A DNA stretch of 64,000 nt from Acidobacteriota bacterium (GTDB lineage Bacteria; Acidobacteriota; Terriglobia; UBA7540). Where the stretch lies: NCBI GenBank assembly GCA_021787735.1, contig JAJYLL010000011.1:1-64000 (forward strand). Reading direction: 5' to 3'. This document shows positions 42,141 through 51,697 of this stretch, piece by piece. The notes under the pieces were generated by a model that did no database searches, was not told where the DNA came from, and saw nothing but the letters and a program-made list of their open reading frames with translations. How positions within the stretch are numbered: position 1 is the first letter of the stretch; every line of letters starts with the position of its first letter. Both the position numbers and the translations under genes were made by a program.

Positions 42141-43511
42141 ATGGGAAACGACGGGATATCAAGGCGCGATTTTATGCGCAAAACGTCCACGGCGGCGGGC
42201 GCTGCGCTGATTGGCAAATCTGTCCTGCTTGAAACGGGGAACCTGGCGGCGTCGCCCCGGCCTGTGCCGCCCAGTGACACCGTGCGCTTCGGGATGGTCG
42301 GCATCGGGATGCAAGGTTCGGGTTTGCTGGGTACTTCGATCCGTCTTCCGGGTGTTGAGTGCGTGGCTGCTTGTGATCTGTATGACGGCCGGCATACGCT
42401 CGCCAATGCCATCATCCAGCGCGCAACCGGTAAGACGGTCCCTACAACCCGGCAGTACCACGAATTGCTGGAAAACAAGGATATCGACTGCATCGTTGCC
42501 GCCGTCCCTGACCATTGGCACGAGCGCATCATCGTTGACGCCTGTAATGCCGGCAAGGATATCTACTGCGAAAAGCCCATGACGCATGAAGTCAAGGAAG
42601 GGTTTTTGATCATCGAGGCGGCAAACAAGAACAAGCGGATCGTGCAGATCGGCAGCCAGCGCCGAAGTTCCATTATCTATGCTAAGGCCAAGGAGTTGAT
42701 TGATTCCGGGGCCATCGGCGATGTCCGGCTGATTGAGGACACGAGCGGAAGGAACACCCCTTGCGGCGCGTGGGTGTATCCTCCACCGCCCGACCTTTCC
42801 ACCAAGAATCTGGACTGGGAAACCTGGCAGGGATCTGCGCCGAAGCATTCTTTTTCTCCCATCCGCTTTGCCCGTTGGCGCGGATTTCGCGATTACGGGG
42901 AAGGCATTCCGGGCGACCTGTATGTCCACCTGCTCACTGGAATTCATTACATCATGGGTGTCACCGCGCCTCCTGAGCGCGCCTTTTCGGTTGGCGGCCT
43001 TTTCCAGTGGAAGGATGATGGGCGGGATTACCCAGACCAGATGACGACGGTTTACGATTATCCCAGCTTCCGCTGCATGCTTCGGGTCACGCTGGACAAT
43101 GAAGAGGGTGAAGTGGTTCGTATTCTGGGAACCAGGGGAACCATTGAAATCCGCGGTGAGGGACTTAGCGTTTCACCGCAGGATGGAAAGGACCATTCGC
43201 CCTGTTACTACGCCGCGAGCTATCCTCCCAAACTGTACGCCGAATATGTGAAGGAGTGGGAGGCGGAGCACAGGCTCATGCCGGGAACTGCAAAACCTAT
43301 CGAGGCCACCAGCTTCCATGCGCCTCCCGGCTACAACGAAGACGCGGAGCACCTTTGGAATTTCTTCCAGTCGGTCAGGACGCGGCGGCCGTCGGTGGAG
43401 GACCCTGTTTTCGGGAACAACACCGCTCTCGGGTGCCACCTGGCGAATTACTCCTATTTCAACAATAGTCTGGCTATCTGGGACGCAGCGGCCAGAGCCA
43501 TCAAAGCGTAG
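42141..43511 (+). CDS. Tat-exported Gfo/Idh/MocA oxidoreductase, copy 2
   Basis: SRRDFMRKTSTAAGAALIGKS; RFGMVGIGMQGSGLL; GKDIYCEKPMTHEVKEG; paralogous to copy 1. Confidence 0.92.
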   Translation: MGNDGISRRDFMRKTSTAAGAALIGKSVLLETGNLAASPRPVPPSDTVRFGMVGIGMQGSGLLGTSIRLPGVECVAACDLYDGRHTLANAIIQRATGKTVPTTRQYHELLENKDIDCIVAAVPDHWHERIIVDACNAGKDIYCEKPMTHEVKEGFLIIEAANKNKRIVQIGSQRRSSIIYAKAKELIDSGAIGDVRLIEDTSGRNTPCGAWVYPPPPDLSTKNLDWETWQGSAPKHSFSPIRFARWRGFRDYGEGIPGDLYVHLLTGIHYIMGVTAPPERAFSVGGLFQWKDDGRDYPDQMTTVYDYPSFRCMLRVTLDNEEGEVVRILGTRGTIEIRGEGLSVSPQDGKDHSPCYYAASYPPKLYAEYVKEWEAEHRLMPGTAKPIEATSFHAPPGYNEDAEHLWNFFQSVRTRRPSVEDPVFGNNTALGCHLANYSYFNNSLAIWDAAARAIKA

Positions 43512-43688
43512 TGAAAGGGGCAGAAACCCTGTGCCCCGCTGCGGATGGGTGTGCGTTCCTAGCACCAGAACGTTACCGATTCTCTGACGATCAATGAGAG
43601 AAAGCCGGCTTGGACGGCCTATCCTGATTAGGGCCTGAACAACTCAGCCTCATAATCCGGGCCACTGCTGGCTTCGCGAGTTAGGATC

Positions 43689-44270
43689 ATGCCTCACGAA
43701 CCTACAGCCGAGCAACTGCTGGCGGGCATCGCGCAGCATGACGGGCAGGCGCTGGCTAATCTCTACGACCTTACCGCGACCAACCTTTACGGGCTGATCT
43801 GTGAAATTGTTTCTGATCACAACGCAGCTCAAAACATCCTCAAGGAGCTCTTCCTTCGCCTCTGGAGGGATGCAAAGCGGATTGAAGCCGGGGGCGGTAG
43901 CGTCATTGTATGGTTAACTCTTGATGCCAGGGCGAAAGCCGTTGACTGGCAGCGCGGCCAGAATGGACTTCGGACATCGGCGCATTCCCGGCTCCAGGCG
44001 CTTTCGAAGCTGATGTCTTGGATGCCGGGGCGTGCAGATATGGCGGATATCGACAAAAGGCGTCATCTGCTGGAAAAACTGGTCCATCGCTTGCCCAAGC
44101 CCCAGACTCATTTGCTGGAACTGGCGGTTCTGAAGGGTTTCACTGAAACGGAAATTGCTCACCAGACTGAGCAGCCTCCGGGCCGTATTGAACACGAATT
44201 ACGCGCAGGGCTACGCTTTTTGCGACACCGCCTGCGCGCTGTGATGGGAACATGGAGTGCCAATATCTAG
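43689..44270 (+). CDS. ECF-type sigma factor, divergent
   Basis: DGQALANLYDLTATNLYGLICEIVSDHNAAQNILKELFLRLWRDA; C-terminal region-4-like LAVLKGFTETEIAHQTEQPPGRIEHELRAGLRFLR. Confidence 0.75.
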   Translation: MPHEPTAEQLLAGIAQHDGQALANLYDLTATNLYGLICEIVSDHNAAQNILKELFLRLWRDAKRIEAGGGSVIVWLTLDARAKAVDWQRGQNGLRTSAHSRLQALSKLMSWMPGRADMADIDKRRHLLEKLVHRLPKPQTHLLELAVLKGFTETEIAHQTEQPPGRIEHELRAGLRFLRHRLRAVMGTWSANI

Positions 44271-44479
44271 ATGACGTTTATGAGTTGTTCCTGCTCGGCC
44301 TGCTCAAGCCGAAGGAGGCCACAGAGGTGAAGGAGCATCTCGAACGGGGCTGCCCCTACTGCAAGGACCATCTCCGTGAGGCTGCACAGTCCGTTTATTT
44401 CCTTCTCTCCGTCGCGAAAGGTCGCAAGCCTCCAAACAGCCTGAAGGCTGAAATTCTGCGCAGTCTGCACCGGACATGA
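44252..44479 (+). CDS. Small soluble anti-sigma-factor-like zinc-finger protein
   Basis: LLKPKEATEVKEHLERGCPYCKDHLREA; overlaps the sigma gene by 19 nt. Confidence 0.65.
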   Translation: MECQYLDDVYELFLLGLLKPKEATEVKEHLERGCPYCKDHLREAAQSVYFLLSVAKGRKPPNSLKAEILRSLHRT

Positions 44480-44518
44480 AATCGGCGTCATGGGGCGACG
44501 AGGTCTGCTGATTGAATC

Positions 44519-45895
44519 ATGGATGGAACCGGACACAAAGTGGGGTTGCGGCGTGACCTGGGCTTTATCCATGCCACTTCGCTGGCCATCACGGACATGG
44601 TCGGAATCGGTCCATTCATCACCATCCCGCTTTTTCTGGCGACGATGGGCGGCCCGCAGGCGATGCTGGGATGGCTGGTCGGCGCCGGCCTCGCGTTCTG
44701 CGACGGCCTGGTGTGGGCCGAACTCGGCTCTGCGATGCCTAGGGCCGGCGGAAGTTACCACTACCTTCGTGAAGCCTTCGGACCTGCCGGCGTGGGACGC
44801 TGGCTTTCGTTTCTGATCGTCTGGCAAATCATGTTTTCCGCACCGCTGTCGGTTGCAAGTGGCAGCATCGGATTTGCCAATTATTTTCACTACCTCGTTC
44901 CTGGAATGACTCCATGGCAAGTGCGCCTGTTTGCATCGACCATTCCCTTGTTTCTCATCATTCTGCTGTACCGGCGGATTCGGGTGGTCGGCAATCTGTC
45001 TGTTGTAATGCTGGGTGGCGTGTTGATCGGGTGCTTCTGGATTATCGTTTCCGGGTTGCCGCACCTGAGCGCGTCACGCATCTTTGATTTTCCGCCCCAC
45101 GCTTTCCATCTGAACGTGATTTTCTGGGCGGGCCTCGGTCATGCCACGCTTTACGCGCTTTACGACTACTTTGGCTACTACAACGTCTGTTATCTGGCTG
45201 AAGAGATCCGCGAGCCGGGGCGCATTATTCCGATGGCCATTCTCTTTTCCATTGCGGCGGTCGCCGTCATTTACATTTTGATGAACACGTCGATCCTCAG
45301 CGTGATTCCTTGGCGCGAAGCGCAGCACAGCCACTTTATCGCTTCCGAATATATCCAGAAGCTCCAGGGGCGTTTTGCAGGCCAGATGATGACCCTGCTG
45401 ATGCTCTGGATCGCCTTTGCTTCTGCCTTCTCACTGTTGCTGGGCTACTCGCGCATTCCTTACGCCGCCGCTGCAGACGGAAATTTCTTCAAAGTCTTTG
45501 CCAAGTTGCACCCGAAGCACGAGATTCCGCATATTTCGCTGGTTACCTTGGGAGTGGTTGCAGCGGGCTTCAGCCTGCTGCGCCTGCCGGACGTCATCGT
45601 CAGCCTGGTGGCCACGCGCGTGCTGTTGCAATACCTGCCGCAAGCCATCGGCTTTTTTGTCCTCCGCTTCAAGCGGCCGGACATGGAGCGGCCGTTCAAG
45701 ATGTGGCTTTATCCAATTCCCGGCCTGATTTCAATGATGGGATGGATTTACATCCTGTCAACTTCAGCCCGCGGAGCGCTTTTGTTTGCTCTCGTGATTT
45801 TTGCTCTCGGTACCGCCGCATATCTTTTCCGCGCACGGGCCAGAGGCGAATGGCCGTTTCTTAAGGCAGGAAAGACCGAGGCGACGCAAGGGTAA
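44519..45895 (+). CDS. APC-family amino acid permease
   Basis: ATSLAITDMVGIGPFITIPLFL; GLVWAELGSAMPRAGGSYHYLREAFGP; about 12 TM segments. Confidence 0.88.
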   Translation: MDGTGHKVGLRRDLGFIHATSLAITDMVGIGPFITIPLFLATMGGPQAMLGWLVGAGLAFCDGLVWAELGSAMPRAGGSYHYLREAFGPAGVGRWLSFLIVWQIMFSAPLSVASGSIGFANYFHYLVPGMTPWQVRLFASTIPLFLIILLYRRIRVVGNLSVVMLGGVLIGCFWIIVSGLPHLSASRIFDFPPHAFHLNVIFWAGLGHATLYALYDYFGYYNVCYLAEEIREPGRIIPMAILFSIAAVAVIYILMNTSILSVIPWREAQHSHFIASEYIQKLQGRFAGQMMTLLMLWIAFASAFSLLLGYSRIPYAAAADGNFFKVFAKLHPKHEIPHISLVTLGVVAAGFSLLRLPDVIVSLVATRVLLQYLPQAIGFFVLRFKRPDMERPFKMWLYPIPGLISMMGWIYILSTSARGALLFALVIFALGTAAYLFRARARGEWPFLKAGKTEATQG

Positions 45896-45901
45896 TTCGC
45901 T

Positions 45902-46432
45902 CTACGAGGAGATAATGGCCTCATCCGGCACGTCCGGCTCTGTCCAGAGGATGATGGCTTGCGGAACCGTGAGAAGTATCGTCAATAAAGGCATAGCCAT
46001 CAGAAGCACCACTAAGACCACACTTGGTTCACTCAGATGCCAGTATAAAGGGATGGACGCCCAAAAAATGAATCCGTAAACCATCGCGGCACGAAAAGCC
46101 TGGTAATGCGCTGCGTTTCGCAACACCAAGTCCCGTTCGTCCGGCTCGTCCTGATCGCGGCGCCTCGGCGTCAGGCCGAGGCTTGTTACCCCGACCCTGG
46201 GCGGTGGGAAAACCGCACGCTTAGTCAATTGGCCGAAAACGGCGTAACTCACGACAAGATCGGCAATGGGAACGAACAGTAGCCAGGCGGTCTGTGCCCT
46301 TCTCTTCGAAGGTGAGACGATAAGCACAGCTATTACGCACGCCACTAGGGTCGCGTAGGTGATTACTACGAGCAGGCGCCGGTTCTTCTGCGGCGCCATT
46401 GAGATTCCCAAAATCGCAGGAGTGTTCAACAT
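45902..46432 (-). CDS. Membrane protein, tandem paralog B
   Basis: ILGISMAPQKNRRLLVV...SLGLTPRRRDQDEPDERDLVLRNAAHYQAFR...VPQAIILWTEPD. Confidence 0.65.
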   Translation of the reverse strand: MLNTPAILGISMAPQKNRRLLVVITYATLVACVIAVLIVSPSKRRAQTAWLLFVPIADLVVSYAVFGQLTKRAVFPPPRVGVTSLGLTPRRRDQDEPDERDLVLRNAAHYQAFRAAMVYGFIFWASIPLYWHLSEPSVVLVVLLMAMPLLTILLTVPQAIILWTEPDVPDEAIISS

Positions 46433-46447
46433 AATTTCCCTCCCAAC

Positions 46448-46498
46448 TTACTTTGATTTGCCGGCAGGAGGCGTGTTCCGATTCCCGTAAACCTCTTC
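46448..46498 (-). pseudogene. C-terminal relic of the XRE-type HTH gene
   Basis: EEVYGNRNTPPAGKSK* matches the terminus EQIYGNSNSPPVGDSK* of the intact HTH gene at 47073; surrounding DNA aligns. Confidence 0.65.
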
Positions 46499-46511
46499 AC
46501 TGGGCGTTGCT

Positions 46512-47057
46512 TTAGGCCTTTTCTTCTTCCGCCATATCGGGTTCCGTCCAGACGATGATGGCCTGTGGGAGCGTCCACATGATCACAAACAGTATCAATA
46601 CCAGGCCATTGGCCAGTCGCCACGCATTGGAGCTATTCAGGTGATCGCGCAGTTGGTCTAGAGCGACCACAGGGACGATGGAAAAATACACGACGACACG
46701 ATAGGCCTTGTGAAACGCGGCGTTTCGTATCGCAACCTCCCGTTCATCAGGGCCGTACGAATCGCGCGGCCCTGGCGTCAGGCCGAGACGAGTGATCTCA
46801 ACCGAAACCAGGCGACGTCCAAGCGGCGTAACGTTAGTCAAGTTAAGGAACCAGTACCAGGAAAGGGCAAGAACGAACCCTACACCAGCAATGCCAAAAA
46901 ACTGGCGACCAACGGGGCCTAATTCGTGGACCCACGAAGGCATAATCACGAGCACCGCGATATATGCCCCAACGATTGCATAGGCGACTGCGACGAACAA
47001 ACGGCGGTTTTTCTGCGGTGCCATCGAGATACCCAGAATCGTAGGTGTGTTTGACAT
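46512..47057 (-). CDS. Membrane protein, tandem paralog A
   Basis: ILGISMAPQKNRRLFVAVAYA...RLGLTPGPRDSYGPDEREVAIRNAAFHKAYR...LPQAIIVWTEPD. Confidence 0.65.
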   Translation of the reverse strand: MSNTPTILGISMAPQKNRRLFVAVAYAIVGAYIAVLVIMPSWVHELGPVGRQFFGIAGVGFVLALSWYWFLNLTNVTPLGRRLVSVEITRLGLTPGPRDSYGPDEREVAIRNAAFHKAYRVVVYFSIVPVVALDQLRDHLNSSNAWRLANGLVLILFVIMWTLPQAIIVWTEPDMAEEEKA

Positions 47058-47072
47058 GGTTTCCCTCTCAAC

Positions 47073-47372
47073 TTACTTCGAGTCGCCGACAGGGGGCGAA
47101 TTGCTATTTCCGTAAATCTGTTCACTGAGCGGTTGAAAAGGTTTGCGGGAAAAGATGGCTTCAATCGGAAGGCCGAAGTACTCGCTGATGCGAAAGGCCA
47201 GTTCCAGACTGGGCTTGAAGTCGCCGCGCTCGATGTAGCCGATGGTCTGGTAGTTGACTTGGAGTGCGTTTGCGAGGGCGCTGCGGCTCAGACCACGTTC
47301 GGCACGCAGAACGGCAATCCGGTTGTAGAGGGCCTGTCCGCTACGCGCATCCGAATTCGAGCCTAATTCCAT
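47073..47372 (-). CDS. XRE-family HTH transcriptional regulator
   Basis: NRIAVLRAERGLSRSALANALQVNYQTIGYIERGDFKPSLELAFRISEYFGLPIEAIFS. Confidence 0.92.
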   Translation of the reverse strand: MELGSNSDARSGQALYNRIAVLRAERGLSRSALANALQVNYQTIGYIERGDFKPSLELAFRISEYFGLPIEAIFSRKPFQPLSEQIYGNSNSPPVGDSK

Positions 47373-47531
47373 AGACAGATTGTTGTACTAATACAACATA
47401 ATGTCAAGTTAATTTTTGTATATCATCGAAAGTGCTCACACACCTCCCGTTTTTCACCGGGCGCATCTGGAAGATTTCCCTGGCTTGTTGTGGAGTGGAA
47501 TTGCGAAGAGAAGCGTGGAACCCGCCGACGG

Positions 47532-48320
47532 TTACGGCTCGGCACGCCGGGCCAGCAGGAACATCCCTTCGTTGTGGACAATCTGGATGTCGTCACCATC
47601 AACCTGGGCTGAAAAGCCCGCTCGGTCTCCCTTGATGGAGCCTTCAAGAAGCTTGCGGGCCTCCTGGTACCGCTTGTCCTTTGGCGTAAGCCCTGCGCGC
47701 AGCATCCATTGGTTGAAGGAGCGGCGCCGCCGCCTGAAAGACTGGGAAAGGATTTCAAGGTTAAGCTCATCAAACATTCTCAAAAACGTCGTAAACCGCA
47801 GCGACCGTGTGTGAGAAGGATCGCGAATGATTTCGATTCGGCCGTGGAGTTCGAACTTCTCGTCGCTTTCCGGTCCCAATGTATCGTCGATAAATATGCG
47901 CCCATCCGGCTTGGTTACTCGCAGCATCTCCTGAAGCACGAGTTCCGGCTTGGGGATGTGGTGGAAGGCGTATTGACTGCTCACCAGATCGAAAGCGCCG
48001 TCTGCATAAGGAATGCTTTCTCCCTCGCCGCAGACCCAGGCCGCGTTGGCGATCTGTTTCTCCCCCTGGAATTCACGTGCCTGCCGCAGCATCTCGGGCG
48101 TCAAATCTATTCCGAATGCGTAACGGATCCTGGGCGCCATGGCCAGCACCAGCGCACCGGGTCCGCAGGCGACGTCAAGGAGCAAGGTTTCCGGCTGCGG
48201 CTTCAGGAAGTCAACTTTTTCAATCACTACATCCGGAGTGTCGCGCGTGGCGAACTTTGAGAATGCTTCCGCAGTTTTGGTGAACTGTTTCTGAACCGTT
48301 GCCTGATGTTTTTTTGACAT
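47532..48320 (-). CDS. Class I SAM-dependent methyltransferase
   Basis: LLLDVACGPGALVLAMAPRIRYAFGIDLTPEML; GEGESIPYADGAFDLVSSQYAFHHIPKPELVLQEMLRVTKPDGRI. Confidence 0.92.
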   Translation of the reverse strand: MSKKHQATVQKQFTKTAEAFSKFATRDTPDVVIEKVDFLKPQPETLLLDVACGPGALVLAMAPRIRYAFGIDLTPEMLRQAREFQGEKQIANAAWVCGEGESIPYADGAFDLVSSQYAFHHIPKPELVLQEMLRVTKPDGRIFIDDTLGPESDEKFELHGRIEIIRDPSHTRSLRFTTFLRMFDELNLEILSQSFRRRRRSFNQWMLRAGLTPKDKRYQEARKLLEGSIKGDRAGFSAQVDGDDIQIVHNEGMFLLARRAEP

Positions 48321-48481
48321 AAGTGTTCGTAAAGGCCCGGATGCTTCGCCTTTCACACATGAATGTAATAGAATGCCATTTTTTTGGGAAGTACAAATTG
48401 CTTGACGACTCCGGCCCGGTTCTAAGCACCGCATACTGGGTTTCATTGCGGACCTTCTATCCGGATGAAAGGGTATAACTC

Positions 48482-50554
48482 GTGAAACTAAGATCCTTTG
48501 GCTTACTCCTGTTCTGTCTTCTGGCGCCCGCCATTGCCGTGAGAGGTGCTGTGGGGACAGCCGCTTTCCGGCCACCTGCCGTTCCCCTGGTGACGGTCGA
48601 TCCTTATTTCAGTATCTGGTCATTTGCCAACCATCTTACCTATGACTCGACCCGGCACTGGACAGGGACGCGCATGACGATGCAGAGCATGGTCCGCGTG
48701 GATGGCAAGGCCTATCGCATTATGGGAGACCGACCCAGGATTGTGCCACCGGCCCGCCAACTCAGCCTGCGGGTACTTCCCACGCGGACGATTTACGATT
48801 TTCAGGCCGGTAACGTGGATGTCCGGCTCACCTTCCTCACTCCGGACCTTCCGCGGGAGATTAATATCCTGAGCCGTCCGGTCACATATCTCACCTGGCA
48901 GGTTCATTCGCTTGACGGCAAGCAGCATCAGGTTGAGATTTACTACGATAACACGGCGGAACTGGTGGTGAACACGCCGGACGAAGCCGTTGTCTGGAAA
49001 AGCGTAACCGTGCCAAATCTCAGCGTGCTGCGGATGGGAACAGCCGCTCAGCCGATTCTGCAGCAGGCTGGCGACTATATTCGCATTAACTGGGGCTACC
49101 TTTATGCAGCCGCGCCGCAGAGTGAATCAACGCAGGATACGGTTCTGCCCCAAGAGGCTGCCACCCGTGAGTTCGTCTCCAAAGGCCAACCGGACCCGCA
49201 GATGGATACTCACATGCCACGCGCTGCGGATGACCACTGGCCGGTGATGGCGTTTGTCTTCAACCTGGGTGCTGTGGGAGGTGAGCCCGTTTCGCGTCAC
49301 CTCATCCTTGCTTACGACGAAATCTATCCTATCGAGTACATGCACCAGCGGCTTCGGTCGTATTGGCAGCATGGCGGAGTGACTACCGAAGAGATGTTGC
49401 AGAGCGCCGAGAAGGATTATCCTTCGCTCAATGCACGTAGCCGAAGGTTCGATCAGGAGCTCACCCGCGACCTTGCAGAGGTAGGAGGCGATCGTTACGC
49501 CGAAGTCGCTGACCTTGCCTATCGCCAGTCCTTTGCAGCCAACAAACTCGCCATCGGGCCTGAAGGTAATCCGATGATGTTCCTGAAGGAAATATCAAGC
49601 GGTGGTTGTGCTCAGACCGCGGACGTGATTTATCCCGAATCCCCCATACTCTTGTTGCTCAATCCCAGACTGCTGGAATACTCTCTGGTCCCGTTGCTGG
49701 ATTATGCCCGGGAGAGTGGGTGGCCGTATCCCTATGCCCCGCACGATCTTGGAACCTATCCGCTCGACAACGGCCGCGATCCCGCAAAAATGGAGAGCAT
49801 GCCTGTGGAAGAATCCGGCAACATGCTGCTGATGATTGCCGGGATTGCCAAAGCCGAGGGCAACGCGAATTTTGCGAAGCGCTACTGGCCGCTGCTCACA
49901 GAGTGGGCGAATTACCTGAAGGCCAAGGGTCTTGACCCGGGTGATCAGCTCTGCACGGACGATTTTACAGGCTTGCTGGCCCACAACGCGAACCTCTCCC
50001 TGAAGGCTATCGTGGCACTGGGCGGCTACGCGATGATGGCAAAGATGCTGGGCAAGACAGCCGAAAGTGAAAGTTTCGAAAAGACCGCAAAAGAATACGC
50101 CCGCAAGTGGATGCAAATGGCGGGCGACCAGGGCCACACCCGCTTGGCCTTTGACCGGCCGGGCACTTGGAGCCAGAAGTACAATCTGGTGTGGGACCGC
50201 GTCCTGGGACTTGACCTGTTTCCGGCAAGCCTGGCCAAACAAGAGTTGGAATATTACAAAAGCCAGTCTACGGACTTCGGTTTCCCGCTGGACAGCCGCT
50301 CCCTCTTTACTAAGCTGGATTGGGAATCCTGGTCAGCAGCGCTTACAACGTCCAAAGAGGCGTTTCGCTCATTGTTCTCGGGTGTCTACAACTTTGCAGA
50401 CCGAACGCCTACTCGCGTTCCGCTGAGCGACTGGTACTGGACAGTCGATGGAACACAGACCGGTTTCCAAGCTCGACCGGTGGTAGGCGGCGTGTTTATG
50501 GAGATGCTGACCAATCCGGCGATGTGGAAGAAATGGGCGACCGGCGCAGAGTGA
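48482..50554 (+). CDS. DUF4965 / glutaminase-A-like exported protein
   Basis: Signal peptide; PPAVPLVTVDPYFSIWSFANHLT; RHWTG; YPAPHDLGTYP-like segment YPYAPHDLGTYPLDNG; SRSLFTKLDWESW; TGFQARPVVGGVFM. Confidence 0.88.
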   Translation: MKLRSFGLLLFCLLAPAIAVRGAVGTAAFRPPAVPLVTVDPYFSIWSFANHLTYDSTRHWTGTRMTMQSMVRVDGKAYRIMGDRPRIVPPARQLSLRVLPTRTIYDFQAGNVDVRLTFLTPDLPREINILSRPVTYLTWQVHSLDGKQHQVEIYYDNTAELVVNTPDEAVVWKSVTVPNLSVLRMGTAAQPILQQAGDYIRINWGYLYAAAPQSESTQDTVLPQEAATREFVSKGQPDPQMDTHMPRAADDHWPVMAFVFNLGAVGGEPVSRHLILAYDEIYPIEYMHQRLRSYWQHGGVTTEEMLQSAEKDYPSLNARSRRFDQELTRDLAEVGGDRYAEVADLAYRQSFAANKLAIGPEGNPMMFLKEISSGGCAQTADVIYPESPILLLLNPRLLEYSLVPLLDYARESGWPYPYAPHDLGTYPLDNGRDPAKMESMPVEESGNMLLMIAGIAKAEGNANFAKRYWPLLTEWANYLKAKGLDPGDQLCTDDFTGLLAHNANLSLKAIVALGGYAMMAKMLGKTAESESFEKTAKEYARKWMQMAGDQGHTRLAFDRPGTWSQKYNLVWDRVLGLDLFPASLAKQELEYYKSQSTDFGFPLDSRSLFTKLDWESWSAALTTSKEAFRSLFSGVYNFADRTPTRVPLSDWYWTVDGTQTGFQARPVVGGVFMEMLTNPAMWKKWATGAE

Positions 50555-50709
50555 TTTTCAGTCGGCTTCGCCACGCTGGCGAGGGGTTTTGTGCATTATT
50601 GAACGCCACGCATAACCAGGAAATCGACCTTATCGTGTCTTGGGGTTCTCTTTTGCCCCTGAAAGTGCGATCTTAGGTTTTGTGTGAACCGTTTTTTTGG
50701 AGGCTTTAG

Positions 50710-51648
50710 ATGGCGCTTGGAACACACGAGTTGAAATCAGCGTTACAGGGAATTATCGGGTTTGGCGTGACGCCGTTTCGCGACGACCTGAGCGTTGATG
50801 TGGATGCAGTGCGTCAGAACGCGGCCTATCTTGCTGAACACTGCGAAGTGGTGGTTCCGCTGGCGGGCAACGGCGAACTCTATGCGCTCTCTCCGGATGA
50901 GCACAAGGCGATCGGGCGAGCCGTGGTGGAAGAGGTCCGGGGCCGCAAGCCGGTGCTCGTGGGCGTGGGATTGACAATGCCCATCGCGCAAGACCTGGCC
51001 AAAGCGGCCGAGGCTTACGGCGCCGATGGGATTCTGGTGCTTCCTCCTTACTTTACGCACGCCAATGACGACGGCCTGTTTGAATACTATCGCTCCATTG
51101 CACAGGCTACAAAGCTCGGAGTGATTCTGTTTCAGACTCATGCCGTCAACTTCAGCCCTTCGCTGCTGCGCCGCCTCGCGGAAGTTCCGAACATCGTCGG
51201 GATGAAAGACGAACATGGAGACATGGACCAGTTTGTCCGCCAGTGGGGTGCCGTGGGGGACCGCATGGCGCTGCTTTGCGGGGTGGGGGAGATTCTCGCT
51301 CCCAGTTATTTCGCTCTGGGTGTCAAGGCATTCACAAGCGGTTTGGTCAACTTTATGCCGGGAACCTGCCGGAAGATTCTGGCGCATCTTCAGGCGGGAG
51401 AACTGCAAGCCGCTGCGCGCGTGGTCGATCAGGAGACGATCGCGGTCTACAATCTTCGCGTCAAACGGCCCGGTTACCGGACATTGGTGATCAAGGAGGC
51501 TATGAACCTTTGTGGGTTGAATGCCGGGCGCGTGCGGCCGCCGCTGGCGCCGCTTCCTGAAGAAGACCGCAAAGCGTTGCGCTCTCTGCTCGCGGCCCTT
51601 GGGTTACTCAAAGGCGATGCCGAGAGCAAGGGAAGGGCGCGCTGTTAA
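50710..51648 (+). CDS. DHDPS/NAL-family aldolase or dehydratase
   Basis: GFGVTPFRDDLSVDVDAVRQNAAYL; PLAGNGELYALSPDEHKAI; NIVGMKDEHGDMDQF Schiff-base Lys. Confidence 0.88.
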   Translation: MALGTHELKSALQGIIGFGVTPFRDDLSVDVDAVRQNAAYLAEHCEVVVPLAGNGELYALSPDEHKAIGRAVVEEVRGRKPVLVGVGLTMPIAQDLAKAAEAYGADGILVLPPYFTHANDDGLFEYYRSIAQATKLGVILFQTHAVNFSPSLLRRLAEVPNIVGMKDEHGDMDQFVRQWGAVGDRMALLCGVGEILAPSYFALGVKAFTSGLVNFMPGTCRKILAHLQAGELQAAARVVDQETIAVYNLRVKRPGYRTLVIKEAMNLCGLNAGRVRPPLAPLPEEDRKALRSLLAALGLLKGDAESKGRARC

Positions 51649-51697
51649 GACTCTCTTTCCCAGGTGGGCGAATTGTCTTTCCGACCCTGATGAGTGA

